From the NCBI GenBank assembly GCA_015680685.1, contig MNCI01005184.1, positions 9,393 through 73,392 of the forward strand: a DNA stretch of 64,000 nt. Direction: 5' to 3'. Below are positions 1 to 11,840 of the stretch, piece after piece. Each line of letters opens with the position of its first letter. Positions within the stretch are counted from its first letter, which is position 1. The notes under the pieces are model-generated. The model had not been told where the DNA came from, did not search any database, and saw only the letters and a list, made by a program, of their open reading frames with translations. The position numbers and the translations under genes were made by a program. Source of the DNA: Gnetum montanum. Its lineage: Eukaryota; Streptophyta; Gnetopsida; Gnetales; Gnetaceae.

Positions 1-2100
1 CCATGAGGCTACAAAGGGAAAACATTACACTAATCCATTTTTCCTGCTAGATAAAAATGACAATGAGGATTCTCCCTTTGAAGGTTCTCAACATGAAGAT
101 TTTCCACCCCTTGTTATAGGTGATGAGGGTGTGACCCTAAACCTACTTTCCACTATTCATAGACTAGGTTCAAGAAAAAGTGATAATCAAGGTAGGGGCT
201 TGGGAAAACATTAAAATAGAAAGGGATGTAAGGATGATGATTGTAATGAGAAAAAAAGTGGTGGTAGACACCATGGTGGTGGTGGAAATCTAGCTTCCAT
301 TCCATCCTCTTCATCTGGTTCTAAACATTTCTTTTCATCTATTGGTTCTCATAGAAGTCACCAATGAAATAATCATGATGAAGGTGATCAACAAGATAAC
401 AATGATCGTGAATGCCACCAAAACCAAAGGGATGGTTGAAACCATCATTAGCATCATCAATGCAGTGATGATGATGAACCTCTCTTAGTGACTTAAAGCA
501 TGCTCAACATTGTAGAGGTAGTTAGAATTCCAACCAAGGATAGGAACGATAGCCAGATCAAGTGCTTAGACATGGATAATATCCCAATCTTTGATAGGGG
601 ATACAATTCTAATATGTAGACACATCTATAAGATTTCCATGATGCCTATGCCTTACAAAACATAAAAAATGAATAGTAGAAACTCAAGATCTTCCCTAGT
701 ACACTCATCAAGGAAGTTGAAAGCTAGTACCGGTCCATGGAATCAAAATCCATTTGCCAATGGAGTACCATGTTAGAGTTGTTTAATGACAAATACCAGA
801 AATACTCCAAAGTGTCTAATCTAAGAAGGAAAAGCCAAGGCTAGAAATAAGGAACACATGAACCCTTGGATGCTGCATTCGGTAGATGCTATTCACTCTT
901 ACATCAATTCCGTAGCCATGGTTATTCTTAGACAGAACAACTTTTCCACATCATAGAGTGGCTTAGAATAGAAACTAAAAGAACCCTTGGGGTGTATGCC
1001 CAATGAAGATTGTTTGAACTAAGTGATAGTTAGATCCAAAGGATAATTAAGTAGGTAGTAAAATAAGAAGGTGAGTTACCACTCCATCAGAAAAAAGTGA
1101 AAGTGCAAAAGATTATAATAGGAATCCTTCTATCAGAAAATGAGAGGTTCAATTTTGTGATGAGGAGGAGTCACCTATTTCTGATATTTTGGAAAATCTT
1201 GATAAATTATGGGACCCTTTGATGAAAAATTTTAAACTACTATGAAGATCACTAAAGAATCCAAAGAGCAAAATAGTAATCATAATCGTAGCAGGTAGAA
1301 AGAAGCTGAACATGCCTAATAAAGAGGTAAGGGCAAAATTATGACCATAGAGAAAGTTGTGGAAAATGTCTTTGATGATGAAACTAATTATGAAATTTGT
1401 TAATATGAACATCCAAAGGGTTTTTACCCTATGGTGTAACAATTATAAGAGTTCGGAGTGTATGCATTTAATCCTCATCTAGAACATAGGAAAGCACCTA
1501 GACTATTGCCTTATCCTCATGGAAATCCAAGGCAGTTCCACCAGCAACAACAAGCTTACTACCCAAGTGGATTTTTTTCACAACCTTATGAATAATACCA
1601 ACAATAGTACCAACCACAATTGTGGGTAATGCCAACACCAAGGTAGCAATACCCTTATAGTCAATGAAATCCATATGGGTACTATGTTTAGTAACCTATC
1701 TCCCCAAGAAGTTCTACAAGTCATACCTCATTTCAACATCAATATTACCCTTCAAAGTACCACCAAATACATTCATCATTTTCTTAAGGGAAAAAACCAT
1801 ATCCATACCACCCTCTGCATCTATTTTCACACATACTTCTACCTTCAACCTAGTTACTTCCTACTCCATCTATGCAGGGTGAGATTCCTCCACAACAACA
1901 ACAACGAAATGCACTAAGGGTTGTATATTCACAACCAACTTTTTAGTTGAGTGATTTGGATAATTGATCTACCATTCTTCTAATCCAACTATCCTCTTCA
2001 ACCCTCAAAACCTAGTTCAACTAATCATCTTGCATCTCCAATACCCTCATCGTCTACATCAAATATCTTCAAGTGTCTTCAAACCAACTACACCTTGGAT
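1..2100 (+). pseudogene. A1 gag, partial and decayed
   Basis: The reading frame from base 2 runs through a His/Asp-rich N-terminal part into a capsid-like region near 480-1050 (DDDEPLLVT, STMLELFNDKYQ, HEPLDAAFGRCYSLLHQF). The same words occur in the gags of TRG and H in this window. A degraded zinc-knuckle-like stretch (EIC-stop-YEHPKG) lies near 1395-1425. A Gln/Pro/Tyr-rich tail follows. Roughly 25-30 in-frame stops and at least one frameshift before the protease are seen. The N-terminus lies left of the window. Gag would form the virus-like particle and bind element RNA; this copy cannot be translated in full. Confidence 0.8.
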
Positions 2101-2149
2101 TCGCACTATGATGTTAGCTCATGCTATTTCTAACTAGATTAAGGCTAGA

Positions 2150-5100
2150 TATCTTACTACAAAAGATTTGACCTTGGAAGTCCACTCATTTACCTCTAGA
2201 TCACTGAACATGAACCATGTAAGGCTCTTCTTAACTTTGGTTCTGGAGTTAATCTCATCTCCCATGACATGTATAAGGCTTGGAACCTACCACCTCTCAA
2301 GAAGAGCAACATCCATCTAGAATTGGAAGATCAGTCAATTACTATCCCTATGGAACTAGTAGACGACATTATGACCATAGTTTATGGGTGTTCCTGTCTT
2401 GCTAATTTTTAGGTGATCAAGGTTAAAAACTACAAAAGTGACTTTCCCAGCATTATGGGAAGAGCTTGGTTAAGCATGGTCAACACACATATGGATATAA
2501 GGGATCTCTCTTTGGAAATTTCCAAAGAAAAAAAATTGGGTAAAATAGAGAAGAAGTGTATTCCATACATCACATACAGTGATAATGTATGCAATTGCAT
2601 GAAAAATATTTGATACATCAAAAGTACATACATTAAAGTATGCAATCAATGTGCACAAGAAATAAATATTCAAAAGTGTCTATACATAGTAGCCACAAAA
2701 TTGGAGGGCACCCAATGGTTGATAGCTGACTCAAATAGTAGCACATTATGCACAGAACTAATTAAGAGCCTAACATGTGCTTATGTTGAAGGCATGGATA
2801 GACTTAAACAAGTTCATTCCCAACTCTCCGATGAAGATGATGATACCTATTAGTGAGAGTTGGAAATCTCTGGTAACTTTAGGCAGGAGCTCCTAGAGTT
2901 AAAAAATTTACTAGTAAGTATGAAATATGAATTTTTAAACTATGGTAAATTGATCATAATTAATGCTAAACTTTCTCTTGAACAGAAATAAAATTTGTTA
3001 AAGGTGGTTAACAAATGGCCAACAACCTTTTCTTGGTCATATCATGAGCTAATAGGAATCGATCCAAGGATATGCCAACATCGCATTTACACGAACTTGA
3101 CCATGAACCCTAAAAGAAAACTATAGATGTGACTGAATCCCAAATTAAAGTAGATCATCAAAGAGGAAATTGAAAAAATCTTCAAAATAGGGTTCATCTA
3201 TCCCATCATCAATAGTGAGTGGATTAGCCCACTTGTAATTGTGTCAAAGAAGGATGAAAAATGGTAAGTCTACATCGACTTGAAGCTATTGAATATGGAA
3301 ACATTTAAAGATCATTTTCCATTACCATTTGTGAATCAAGTATTGGACATGATATTTGGACATTGTTATTATAGCATCTCGGATGGTTATAGTGGCTATA
3401 ACCAAATCCAAATCACAATAGAAGATCAGGTCAAGATAACATTCACGAGTCCCTAGGGAACTTTTGCATATTGTAAAATGTCATTCAGTCTATGCAATTA
3501 CCTTGCAAAATTTCAATGCTTAATCCTTAGTATTTTGCAATAGTAGATTGGTAGTGTTGTGGAAGTCTTCATGGATGACATTTCCACCTATGGAGCTAAA
3601 TTTGAGTAAGCCTTGGACCACCTTGAGTAAGTATTAAAATGATGTGTTGAAACAAACATGCAGCTCAAATGGCAAAAGAAGCATCTCATGGTTCAAGAAG
3701 GCATTATTATAAGGCACCTAATTTCAGAAAAAGGGATTGAGGTAGACCTACAAAAGATAAGGTTCATCCAAGGAATAACACATTAAACAGAGATAGTTAA
3801 AGCTATTTAGACTAGTCTAGACCTTTCCACATCATGATGGATGCATCTAACTATGCCTTGGAAGTAGTTCTCACATTGATGGTTGATAAAAAATTCCTAT
3901 ACTATATTCATTGCATGAGCCAAAGCATTGTGGGAGCACAATTAAATTACACCACCATGGAAAAGGAAATAATGGTTGTGGTGTACACTCTAGAGAAATT
4001 CAGGAACCATGTCCTTGGCTACAAAGTATTTGTGCATACAGACCATAGTGCAATCTTCTCCTCATGAATAATCCAATGGTATTCCCTCATGTCATATGAT
4101 GGTTTGTAATCTTGCAGGAGTTTGATCTTATGATGGTAGATTGAAAAGGGATTGAGAATGCAGTTGTTGACCACCTCTCTTGCTTAAGATTGGATAATAA
4201 AGAAATGAAGAGCCCACTCTTTGATCAATTTCTAAATGAACTCCTCTTTATAGGATTAGTAAATGAAAAATTGCCCATAGAAACAACGTGGTACAATGGC
4301 ATCCTCACTTATCTTCTCATTCAGGAAATGCCACAAGATCATGACTTTAGAAAGAGGCAACAATTTCATCATTGGGCCAAATATTTAACGGAAATAAATT
4401 GACATCTTTAGAAGGCATGTGTTGATGGCCTAATTCATTGTTATGTCCCTAATGAAGATCAACTACGTGTTCTCCTCGAAGGGCCTTACTGAGGCCACTA
4501 TGTAGAGAGATGCATGGCCAAAAAATCTTGATGGTAGGATACTATTGGTCTACAATCTTCAGGAATGCCCACCAATTTATTTGATCTTGTGATTATTTTC
4601 AATGAGATAGGGGGAAGACCACTCACATGGAAGGTTCCCAATAGTGTATTCAACCATTGGAACCTTTTGACATATGGGAAATTAACTTCATGGGTTCCAT
4701 CACATCCATGTCCAATGAAAAAACATATATTATTGTAGTAATCAACTATTGCATAAAATGGGTAGAGGTAGCAGTTGTTACAAATTGTACATTATCCACT
4801 ACTACTATATTTATACAACAAAATATTGTTTACTAATTTTTGACAATGGAACTCATTTCATGTATGCCACTTCTAGAAAGTTAATGCAATGCTTGGAGGT
4901 TGAACATAAATTAACAATGCACTATCATCCTCAAGCCAATAGTTAAGCAGATGTAACTAACCAAGAGATCAAAAAAATAATAATATGAACTATTAGCAAA
5001 TATAGGAAAGATTTGGGTAAAAAACTTAATAATTCCTTCTAGGCTTACCATTCAACATGGAAACTTTCTATTGGATACTTTCCCTATGAGTTGGTGTCTA

Positions 5101-5520
5101 GAAACTTCCAATGTTGTTGATTCAATTTGAGCTCCATACACTCTCAATATTCTATGATTTAAATATTAACCTAATTCTAGCATAGAAAGAAAGATTTATC
5201 AATGCAAATGTGTTTGATAAAAATTGATTAGTGGCCCTATCTTTGAATGAGATGCATAAGGAATTTAGCAAGCAACGTCATGACCTAAGAATACAAAATG
5301 CAAAAATTCAACTAGGAGATAAGGTTCTCTATTAGAACCCCACACATGTACCCCACAAGAAAAAATTTCAAACATTATGGAAGGGACCTTATATAATTGA
5401 TCAAACCTTTCTCTCTAGGGCCATGTTGATCTACAAGCCTAAAAGTCCAAATAAAAATTAGTTGGTCAACATCCAACAAATAAAACCTATCCTTGAACCA
5501 AGATAAGCTAGTGCAACTAC
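2150..5520 (+). pseudogene. A1 pro-pol: protease, RT, RNase H and integrase, dead copy
   Basis: Protease is at about 2190-2610. The active-site word reads LLNFGSGVNLIS, so the catalytic Asp codon (2233-2235) has become Asn. RT is at about 3140-3780 with DGYSGYNQI and an intact FMDD box at 3568-3579. Compared with H, about 200 bp joining RT to RNase H are missing around 3780-3830. RNase H is at about 3830-4190 (MDASNYALE, TDHSAI). Integrase is at about 4430-5450; its core reads FDNGTHF, and the last acidic residue region reads NS-stop-AD where H has NGQVE, so the DDE Glu is an Asp. Stops and frame changes are frequent. It would have copied and inserted the element; it is now inactive. Confidence 0.85.
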
Positions 5521-7511
5521 CACCTTGATGGATGGACAACTTAATCATGGGAGAGATGGCCATCCATGTTAACAATCCTTACGGCTTCTCAGTTTTTCCA
5601 TTTTTTTTTCATATTTTTGATTTTACAATTATTTATTTTACAAATTTTAGATTTTTAGATTTTGGTAATTTTACACCATTGTTAGTACCTTTGAATCTTT
5701 GTTGATTATTTTACATTTTCTTATATATTTTACTTTGTTTTATTTCTTTCAAGTGTGATATTTCTTCACTTTTGCTAATAAAATTTTTTTATTTTCACAA
5801 AACAATGTGCCACTATTGCTGCTTACTAATGATGGTTTGTGCTTAATGTTGTGATTGTCAATGTTCGATTTCTATTTTTGAATTTTGATGTCTGATGACT
5901 TTGACATAGTTTATTTTTTATGGAATAGGCAGTGAGTCCACATCATCCACCCATCCAATAAACTCTAGGATTTTCCTTACTTTGAAAATTTGAGATCCTT
6001 TCCATTAAAGAAACTTTTAATCAATTGGTAACCTTTGTAGTTTCAGAATTAGAAAGGATTCAAAGGTTTGTAAATGGTGTGACTTCAAAGGGACTCAATA
6101 CTCTTTGTATTCGTCTACTTGCTTGAGTACTTGAGAGTTTTTTTCACAAAATTCTTTTCTTTCTATTTCAACTACTAATAGGAAGTCAAATAAAGTCTTT
6201 GCATGGTGTGGTTTCCATTTTAATAAAATGATAAAAATTGAAAGCACACCCCTTAGACAAACAAAGGGAATACAAGCATTTGTTATGGGACTAGAAAGAC
6301 ATGCACCTATGCCTGAAGGTCCACTCTCTCTCTCTCACTTTCTACTTCTCTATTTTTTTCTCCTTATGCAATAGTGGTTGTTTTGTGAAAACACTCTCCT
6401 ATCTCGTGCTGGTGGATCAGTCTTAGAGTGATGATGCAAAGTTATTGAAAGCAACTAGTTTTGGTTTGGACTAAGAATGGATCTTCATAGATCATTTTGA
6501 ACGCAAATTTCATAAGGGACTTTTTATGACCTTAATTGAAAATTCCATTCCACTTTCTCCATCATCCATCCATGCTACAATAACTCACTTTACTGCTAGG
6601 TTCTATGTTTGAATTCTTGCATAGATTCTTTTTGGTTGGTCCTTAACTTTTCATTACCATTAGTTAACTATGGGGATCATTAACTACTTAGTTGAGGTTA
6701 TGCAAGGGTAACAAGGGCATGAGCCTCCTATGGAGAGGATCCACTTGCATAGCTCTTGGCTTGATTAGTTAAGGTTCCTTAGCTTTGACATTGCTACAAT
6801 CCTATCTTTCACATATTCCATTATGTATTTTTCTCAATGCTCCTTAACCTTTTATTTCATTTATCCCTTGAATAATTATTTCTTCATTTTTTTTTTCAAA
6901 TTTATGAGCTCCAAAATCCTCTTCTCATATTTTCATACTATTCTTGTTCTTTTAAGCTTTCATTTGATCCTAATTTCACTCAAAAACTCCTTGTATTTTG
7001 CAAGTTTGAGCAAAGTCAAGGGTCATCGATGCATTGCAAAAATCCTATATATACCTCCATGCAATTAAAATTTTTTTTCATTTTCCTCATAATACATGGG
7101 GAGTTTTTGTCATTTTTTAGAGCCCAAAACCTTACAAAGCCCATAACTTCCTAATTGTTTGTCCAAATCACTCTGTTTTTCGATTCTACAATTACCATAG
7201 GTAACCTCTTTATTGTGGGGGTTGCAAATCTTAAAGTTTTTGATGAAATTTTTGAAAAATGTTTCTAAATTCCCCAAATGGCTAATAACATTTTTAATAT
7301 ACAAACATCAATTGTTTTTCAAAATTTAATCCTTTCAACAACCTTTGGGATGATTTATTAATAATAACACATAAATACAATAATGGTTGAAATAATTAAA
7401 TTAGCCATAATCACAACTTATCCAAGTGTAACTATCCTAAAGAGGTAAAGGTATCCAAATTTCATCATATTACACAATGATTGCTAACCCATGGTCTCAT
7501 TGTGATTACAA
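5521..7511 (+). other. A1 post-pol noncoding spacer
   Basis: No long reading frame is seen. The stretch contains short blocks shared, in the same order, with the spacers of H and TRG: AGTGAGTCCACATCATCC near 5931, GTGTGACTTCAAAGGGACTC near 6078, ACATGCACCTATGCCTGAAGG near 6299 (shared with TRG), and GGCATGAGCC...GAGAGGATCCACTTG near 6716. It leads directly to the ATG of the third ORF. The role is unknown; a leader or intron for a spliced third-ORF RNA is one possibility. Confidence 0.55.
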
Positions 7512-10374
7512 ATGGCACCAAAACCGAAATACCTACAGGAAGGAGAACCCTCTCAACCAAGGAAGAACCAACCCAAGGTTGGAAGGGGCCAACAAGAACA
7601 AGCCCAATAATTGCGAGATGCAACCCATGCAATAGGACCTTTTCATCAAAAGTATAAAGTAGATTTTTTTCGATAGATTCTAGAAGAAGAAGAGCCCACT
7701 AAACAATCATAGTGAGGAGAAGTGTCAGGACCCACATCAAGGCTTGAAGTCACTTTAACTTAAGCCTACCCTGACATCATTAGCTTCTGAGAGATTCAAT
7801 GATCAATTCTTCAAGAAATCAACTTTAGATCATTCCTAGAGAAAGCTCTAGCAAAATTCAAAACATAACTAGAAACCTCTCGCATGTGGCCAATCATTAT
7901 ATTTGGTGGATAATGGTACATGGAAGAGACATATCTCTTCTAGAACAATCGAAGGTTGGGGTCCATAGTCAAGATCAAGGATACTCAAGTGTCCTACTCT
8001 GTCAAAGCTATCGTGTAGCCACTGGGGTTGCTTGACATTTGGACGTAGTTGGTAGAACTATTAACAAAAGATGATCCTAAGGAAAAAGAAGGAGCAAACT
8101 TAGTAGTGCTATGGGGTTGACCGTAAGGAGTACGGTATGCTCCCACCGGTGGGGTGTATCTATTTCAAACTTAAAACCTATCACCTCAATCCAATGGTGA
8201 GGCCTAGCAAGGTGACTACCTTTTCCACTTGAGCAGGTATTTCTCCAAGAGAGAAATTTTATTTGAACCTTCCACAACTCATCTACTTAAAAATTGAAAA
8301 GAATTTCAAGGAAAATGAATGTAGAAGGAAAACTCTGCCCTTTTGGTGCCTCATTCGAAATCTTTGCAAAAGGGTAGAAATCATTTACTATGCCAATGAT
8401 ACAATCAAGCATACTCCTTTGGCTTCATGGTCTAAAATTATAAAAGAAAAGGTGCCAAAAATAATTTAGGAAGAGGAGTAGTTACCACCACCACTGTCCA
8501 CTCAAGAAATAACATCGAAAGCCCATGAAACCATTGAGTGATTGTGAAAAATTTGAGAACAACTCTTGAGTGAGCAAGAGTAGCGTGTAGGGACAAGTGA
8601 TGTAGATCCATCTATATAAAGACTAGCAATGAATCACCTTAAAAATGTGGCTTGAACAATTAGTTAGATGAAAAGGGATGGGCCAATATTATCTGCCCAA
8701 TGAATGTAGTTGCCCATGAGGTTAGATCCCAATGCTTGAGAGGTGATGATGTAATTATCACAACCCCATTTATTTCTAGAAATCTCTAGGAATGCCACCA
8801 CCTTTTTAGTGCATTTGAAAAAAGGTGAAAGAAAAACTATCCTGGTGATGTAGTAGCAAGGGCAAGAGATGACGGCTAAAGTAGTTGCTAACCATGTCAC
8901 TAAAGCACTATGTGTACCTACAACATCTGTACTAGACATATCTACACTTCAAGATGTGCAAACATTCATAGGAATGGTCAGCAGAGAACTGAATATGACC
9001 GAACATGAAGAATTTCTAGATTGATTCGTGGGGACTGGGCAACTAATTCTGGATATCCTTAAGTTTCTAGAAAGCATCACCACAACCTAGTTAGAGCTAT
9101 TGGATGTAAGGGGCAAGTGCATCATTCTAGAGGGGCAACTTGAAATGGATCAAGCACAAAATCAATGATTGGCTATGAAGGTTGTTGAATTACATGCCTA
9201 CCTTGTTGACTCTACAATCCTTAGTCCAATAATAACCAGAGATGAAGCTTTCCAATAGCTTCAAGAATGATTAAGAAAGGCTAAAGAGGAAGTAGCAATG
9301 ACCATATTTAGCTAGTCCATAGTAGAGGTAAAAACATATTCATTTTAGAAGGACTTGGCTCAGATGCACTAGGAGAATGAGGCTCTAACCACACATAATG
9401 ATCACCTACATAATGTTGATGCCTAGAAGAAATGAATGCAAGAATTTATTTATCAACAATAGGAACAGCTTACTAGGGTGAACACTAAGTTAAGGAGATT
9501 GATTGTAGAAAAGTGAAATCTATCATCAGAGGAAGTTCATGCCTTGTGCCAAAAAATTTCTATTGAGATTGTCACCTGTAAGAATGAAGCCTTAAAGTTT
9601 GAAAGAGTTAAAGACCACTATAGAGACCAAGTTGGCTTGTAGAAGGAAGTCAATAATAAGCATAATCAAATGGTGAAGATAAAAATAAATGAAGCTCCTT
9701 AGCAACTCCAATAAGGAAAATAAGTGTGGAAACCCATCGTTGATGGGATTGATTCCTACAACAAAGTCCAGATTCAACTAAAGGAGTTGCAAATAGAAGA
9801 AATGATATAATACATGAAGTTGGCCAATCTCTATTACACAAACCTAGCTATGCTGACTATCAGACCACCATAGTCACAGTTAGAGAAATAAGTGACTAGC
9901 TCGTATTTACTATACAAGAAAACATTTAAACATCATAAAGACACCAAGCAGAAGCTTGAGATTGCAGATGATGGACTTGAAGTTCTTAGAGCATGATTCA
10001 TAGATTAATGATCAACTACTAAGAACCTAGCAAAAAATATGAATGATTACCAAGAACTAAAAGATGTAGTCAGAGCATTTGACATCGAATGCAAATAGTT
10101 TGCTACTTGGTTTATGAATGCAAAGGAGCTATTTCCAACAATCGCATGTCCCTAGGATGTGCCCATTCTAATCCACATTGGTAAAGCTACATGAATAGTT
10201 CATGAGCCCAGAAGTAAGGAGGAGAAAACAAAAGCATTGTTGAATGCTTTCCACCTCTCAATAGAAGTTGTAGCATTAGTAAGATAGCCATAGTCAACTG
10301 AGGTGTAGAACATGCATGAAGCTGGAGAAGGTCCCTCAAAACCTCAAGAGCCACCACCACCTAGGACTATTTGA
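7512..10374 (+). pseudogene. A1 third ORF (post-pol, 'env-like' position), decayed
   Basis: Begins ATGGCACCAAAACCG and reads as about 953 codons to TGA at 10372, with dozens of stops and a net one-base frame change. The N-terminal third has a basic Gln/Lys-rich start and a globular part (WYMEETYLF, SYSVKAIV) in the position where Athila-type third ORFs carry a plant transposon-associated domain. The C-terminal half, from about 9000, is rich in Glu, Lys, Gln and Leu (LKFERVKDHYRDQV, QIQLKELQIEEM), consistent with long coiled coils, and ends in a short Pro stretch. No signal peptide or clear membrane segment is visible, so envelope function is not supported. Similar ORFs occur at 25347 (minus), 31054 (plus) and 34186 (minus). 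Confidence 0.65.
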
Positions 10375-10579
10375 TCTTTTCCATCAAAATTTATACCATC
10401 AAGGAAAGTGCTATCCAATTTTAAAGAGTCATGTCATGGTGTTCAATTATGTTTCCTAAACACCACCATTTTTGTAATGTGTTGATCTATACACCTAGGT
10501 ACTCCATTTTTTGTCAAGTTATTTTGTTTTGTTTGTGAAAGGTTGGTCAATAATCTAATACCTTTCCAGTTTTGTAAAG

Positions 10580-10615
10580 AACTTGAGGATGAATTTTCAT
10601 TCAGTCGTCAGGGTA
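10580..10615 (+). promoter_or_regulatory. A1 polypurine-tract region before the 3' LTR
   Basis: The 30-odd bases before the LTR (AACTTGAGGATGAATTTTCA, then TTCAGTCGTCAGGGTA) are nearly the same as those before the 3' LTRs of TRG (31733-31767) and H (61940-61975), where the tract reads GTGGGGGTA or CATGGGGGTA. In LTR elements this tract primes plus-strand DNA synthesis. In A1 it is interrupted (TCAGGGTA). Confidence 0.7.
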
Positions 10616-11478
10616 TGATGAGTGGAAGTTTTATCAACTACATCAATGAGGCCTTGTCAACTGGGCCTCATCAATGCATTGTATCATGCATCGATGAGGC
10701 CTTGTCAATGCAGTGTTTGTATTTCACCTATAAATACATGCCTACTACTTGTATTTATGGCATCAAGATTTTAATAATAGCAAAGCTCTTGTAGTCTGTT
10801 CATTTGAGAGTTAGAATTTTTCTCCTAAGTGCCCATAGTAGGAGTTATTGAGTGTAAGGATCTTTATTTAAGCATTGTTGTACCTAAGCATGACAGTGTG
10901 TGTGACAATAAAGATGATGTGTTTGATAATCCTTGCAGCATTATAGATAGATTAAATATTTTAATTATACATTCAATGTTTTTAATTATTTATTAAATAT
11001 ATTTGAATAATTAAGTTAATGAAGCAATTAAGCAAGATAGATTAAACACATAAGTATGAGCTCTTTGAGTGTAACACATATCCACCTGGTATGCCTAGTA
11101 GCATAGTCCTTGGTAACCTATTAGTGCATATGTGGGTTTAAGATGAGTACCAAAAGTGGGATTGAATGCCTATGTTAGGATTGCTTAGATACTAGTTAAT
11201 TAGTTAAATTAAAATAGTTAATCCAATTACTTTATTTCTCTTTAAACACCAAAGCCATAAAATATAAAATGATAAAAATTAGATGTCTCAATTACACTTA
11301 ACCATACTAGTGTACCTCACAAGTGTAATTGGGAAGACAATGATTGACTTTAAGGCAAAGATTCACTTCCTAGAAGGCTAGTGTAGCTGAAACTATAAAG
11401 TCCATAGAATTTGACCAGATCATGTGTGAATGCTTATGATTTATATGGTTGGGCATAGGGGTACCTCACCACTCATCA
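10616..11478 (+). repeat. A1 3' LTR (863 bp)
   Basis: Starts TGATGAG and ends CTCATCA, a perfect 7-bp terminal inverted repeat shared with the H LTRs and with the recoverable ends of the TRG LTRs. A TATA box lies about 113 bp in. The U3 part carries a direct repeat around GATGAGGCCTTGTCAA (near 10648 and 10693) and an inverted copy (GGCCTCATC). The R-U5 part shares wording with the H LTR (CTTGCAGCAT, CACTCATCA end). The 5' partner is outside the window. Confidence 0.88.
10729..10736 (+). promoter_or_regulatory. TATA box of A1 LTR
   Basis: TATAAATA in the context CACCTATAAATACATG, at the position expected for the LTR promoter. The H and TRG LTRs have the same TATAAATA core. Confidence 0.6.
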
Positions 11479-11499
11479 TTAAGCATAAAAGTAAGATTA

Positions 11500-11840
11500 T
11501 TAAAAGATAATTAAATTTTTCCTAATCTATAATTGGCCACTACATTAGCTATTGCTAACCAATGTCTACCTAATAGAATGGGAAAAAAATCTAGATCTTT
11601 TACCTCTAAAACTACAAATTTAGCCCAATATTTTTCTCTTTCATTATTAAATCTTCTACTATTCTTATATATTTTACATTAGAACCATCTACCGAAGATA
11701 TTATCATGTTTACCTTTCTTATATCCTATAAATGAAGTGACCTAGCCATTTCAAGTCACATGATATTGATACTAGCTCCTAAATCTAATAAGGAATTCTT
11801 AATAATTTGTCCATTTATTTTAATTGGAATGGTAGGGTGA
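11500..11840 (-). pseudogene. M protease fragment, split by element L
   Basis: The minus strand reads PTIPIKINGQ, then the aspartic protease active-site word LLDLGASINIM (Asp codon at 11785-11783), then a part like FPILLGRHWL. This order is typical of plant Ty3/gypsy retropepsins. The upstream part (PKYHDPLVP-like) lies at about 15660-15570, on the other side of L, which shows that L inserted into this gene. At least two stops are present, and RT is missing because of A1. The protease would have processed Gag-Pol; this copy is dead. Confidence 0.78.

Larger units (their letters stand above)
1..11478 (+). mobile_element. A1: Athila-like Ty3/gypsy retrotransposon, 5' truncated by window edge
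   Basis: Order on the plus strand is gag, aspartic protease, RT, RNase H, integrase, a roughly 1.9-kb spacer, a third ORF, a polypurine-type tract and a 3' LTR. This order, with an extra ORF after integrase, is that of the Athila lineage. RT wording (SDGYSGYNQI, FMDDISTYG) matches element H in this window, whose PBS fits tRNA-Asp. All coding parts carry many stops, so the copy is dead. It ends at 11478 inside the protease-RT part of the minus-strand element M, so A1 inserted into M. The bases just after the LTR are TTAAG; the matching left target-site copy would lie outside the window. Confidence 0.88.

Noticed and set aside
6823-7068. Plus-strand 81-codon reading frame in the A1 spacer
   Set aside because: Phe/Leu-rich product of a T-rich stretch with no equivalent in other elements.
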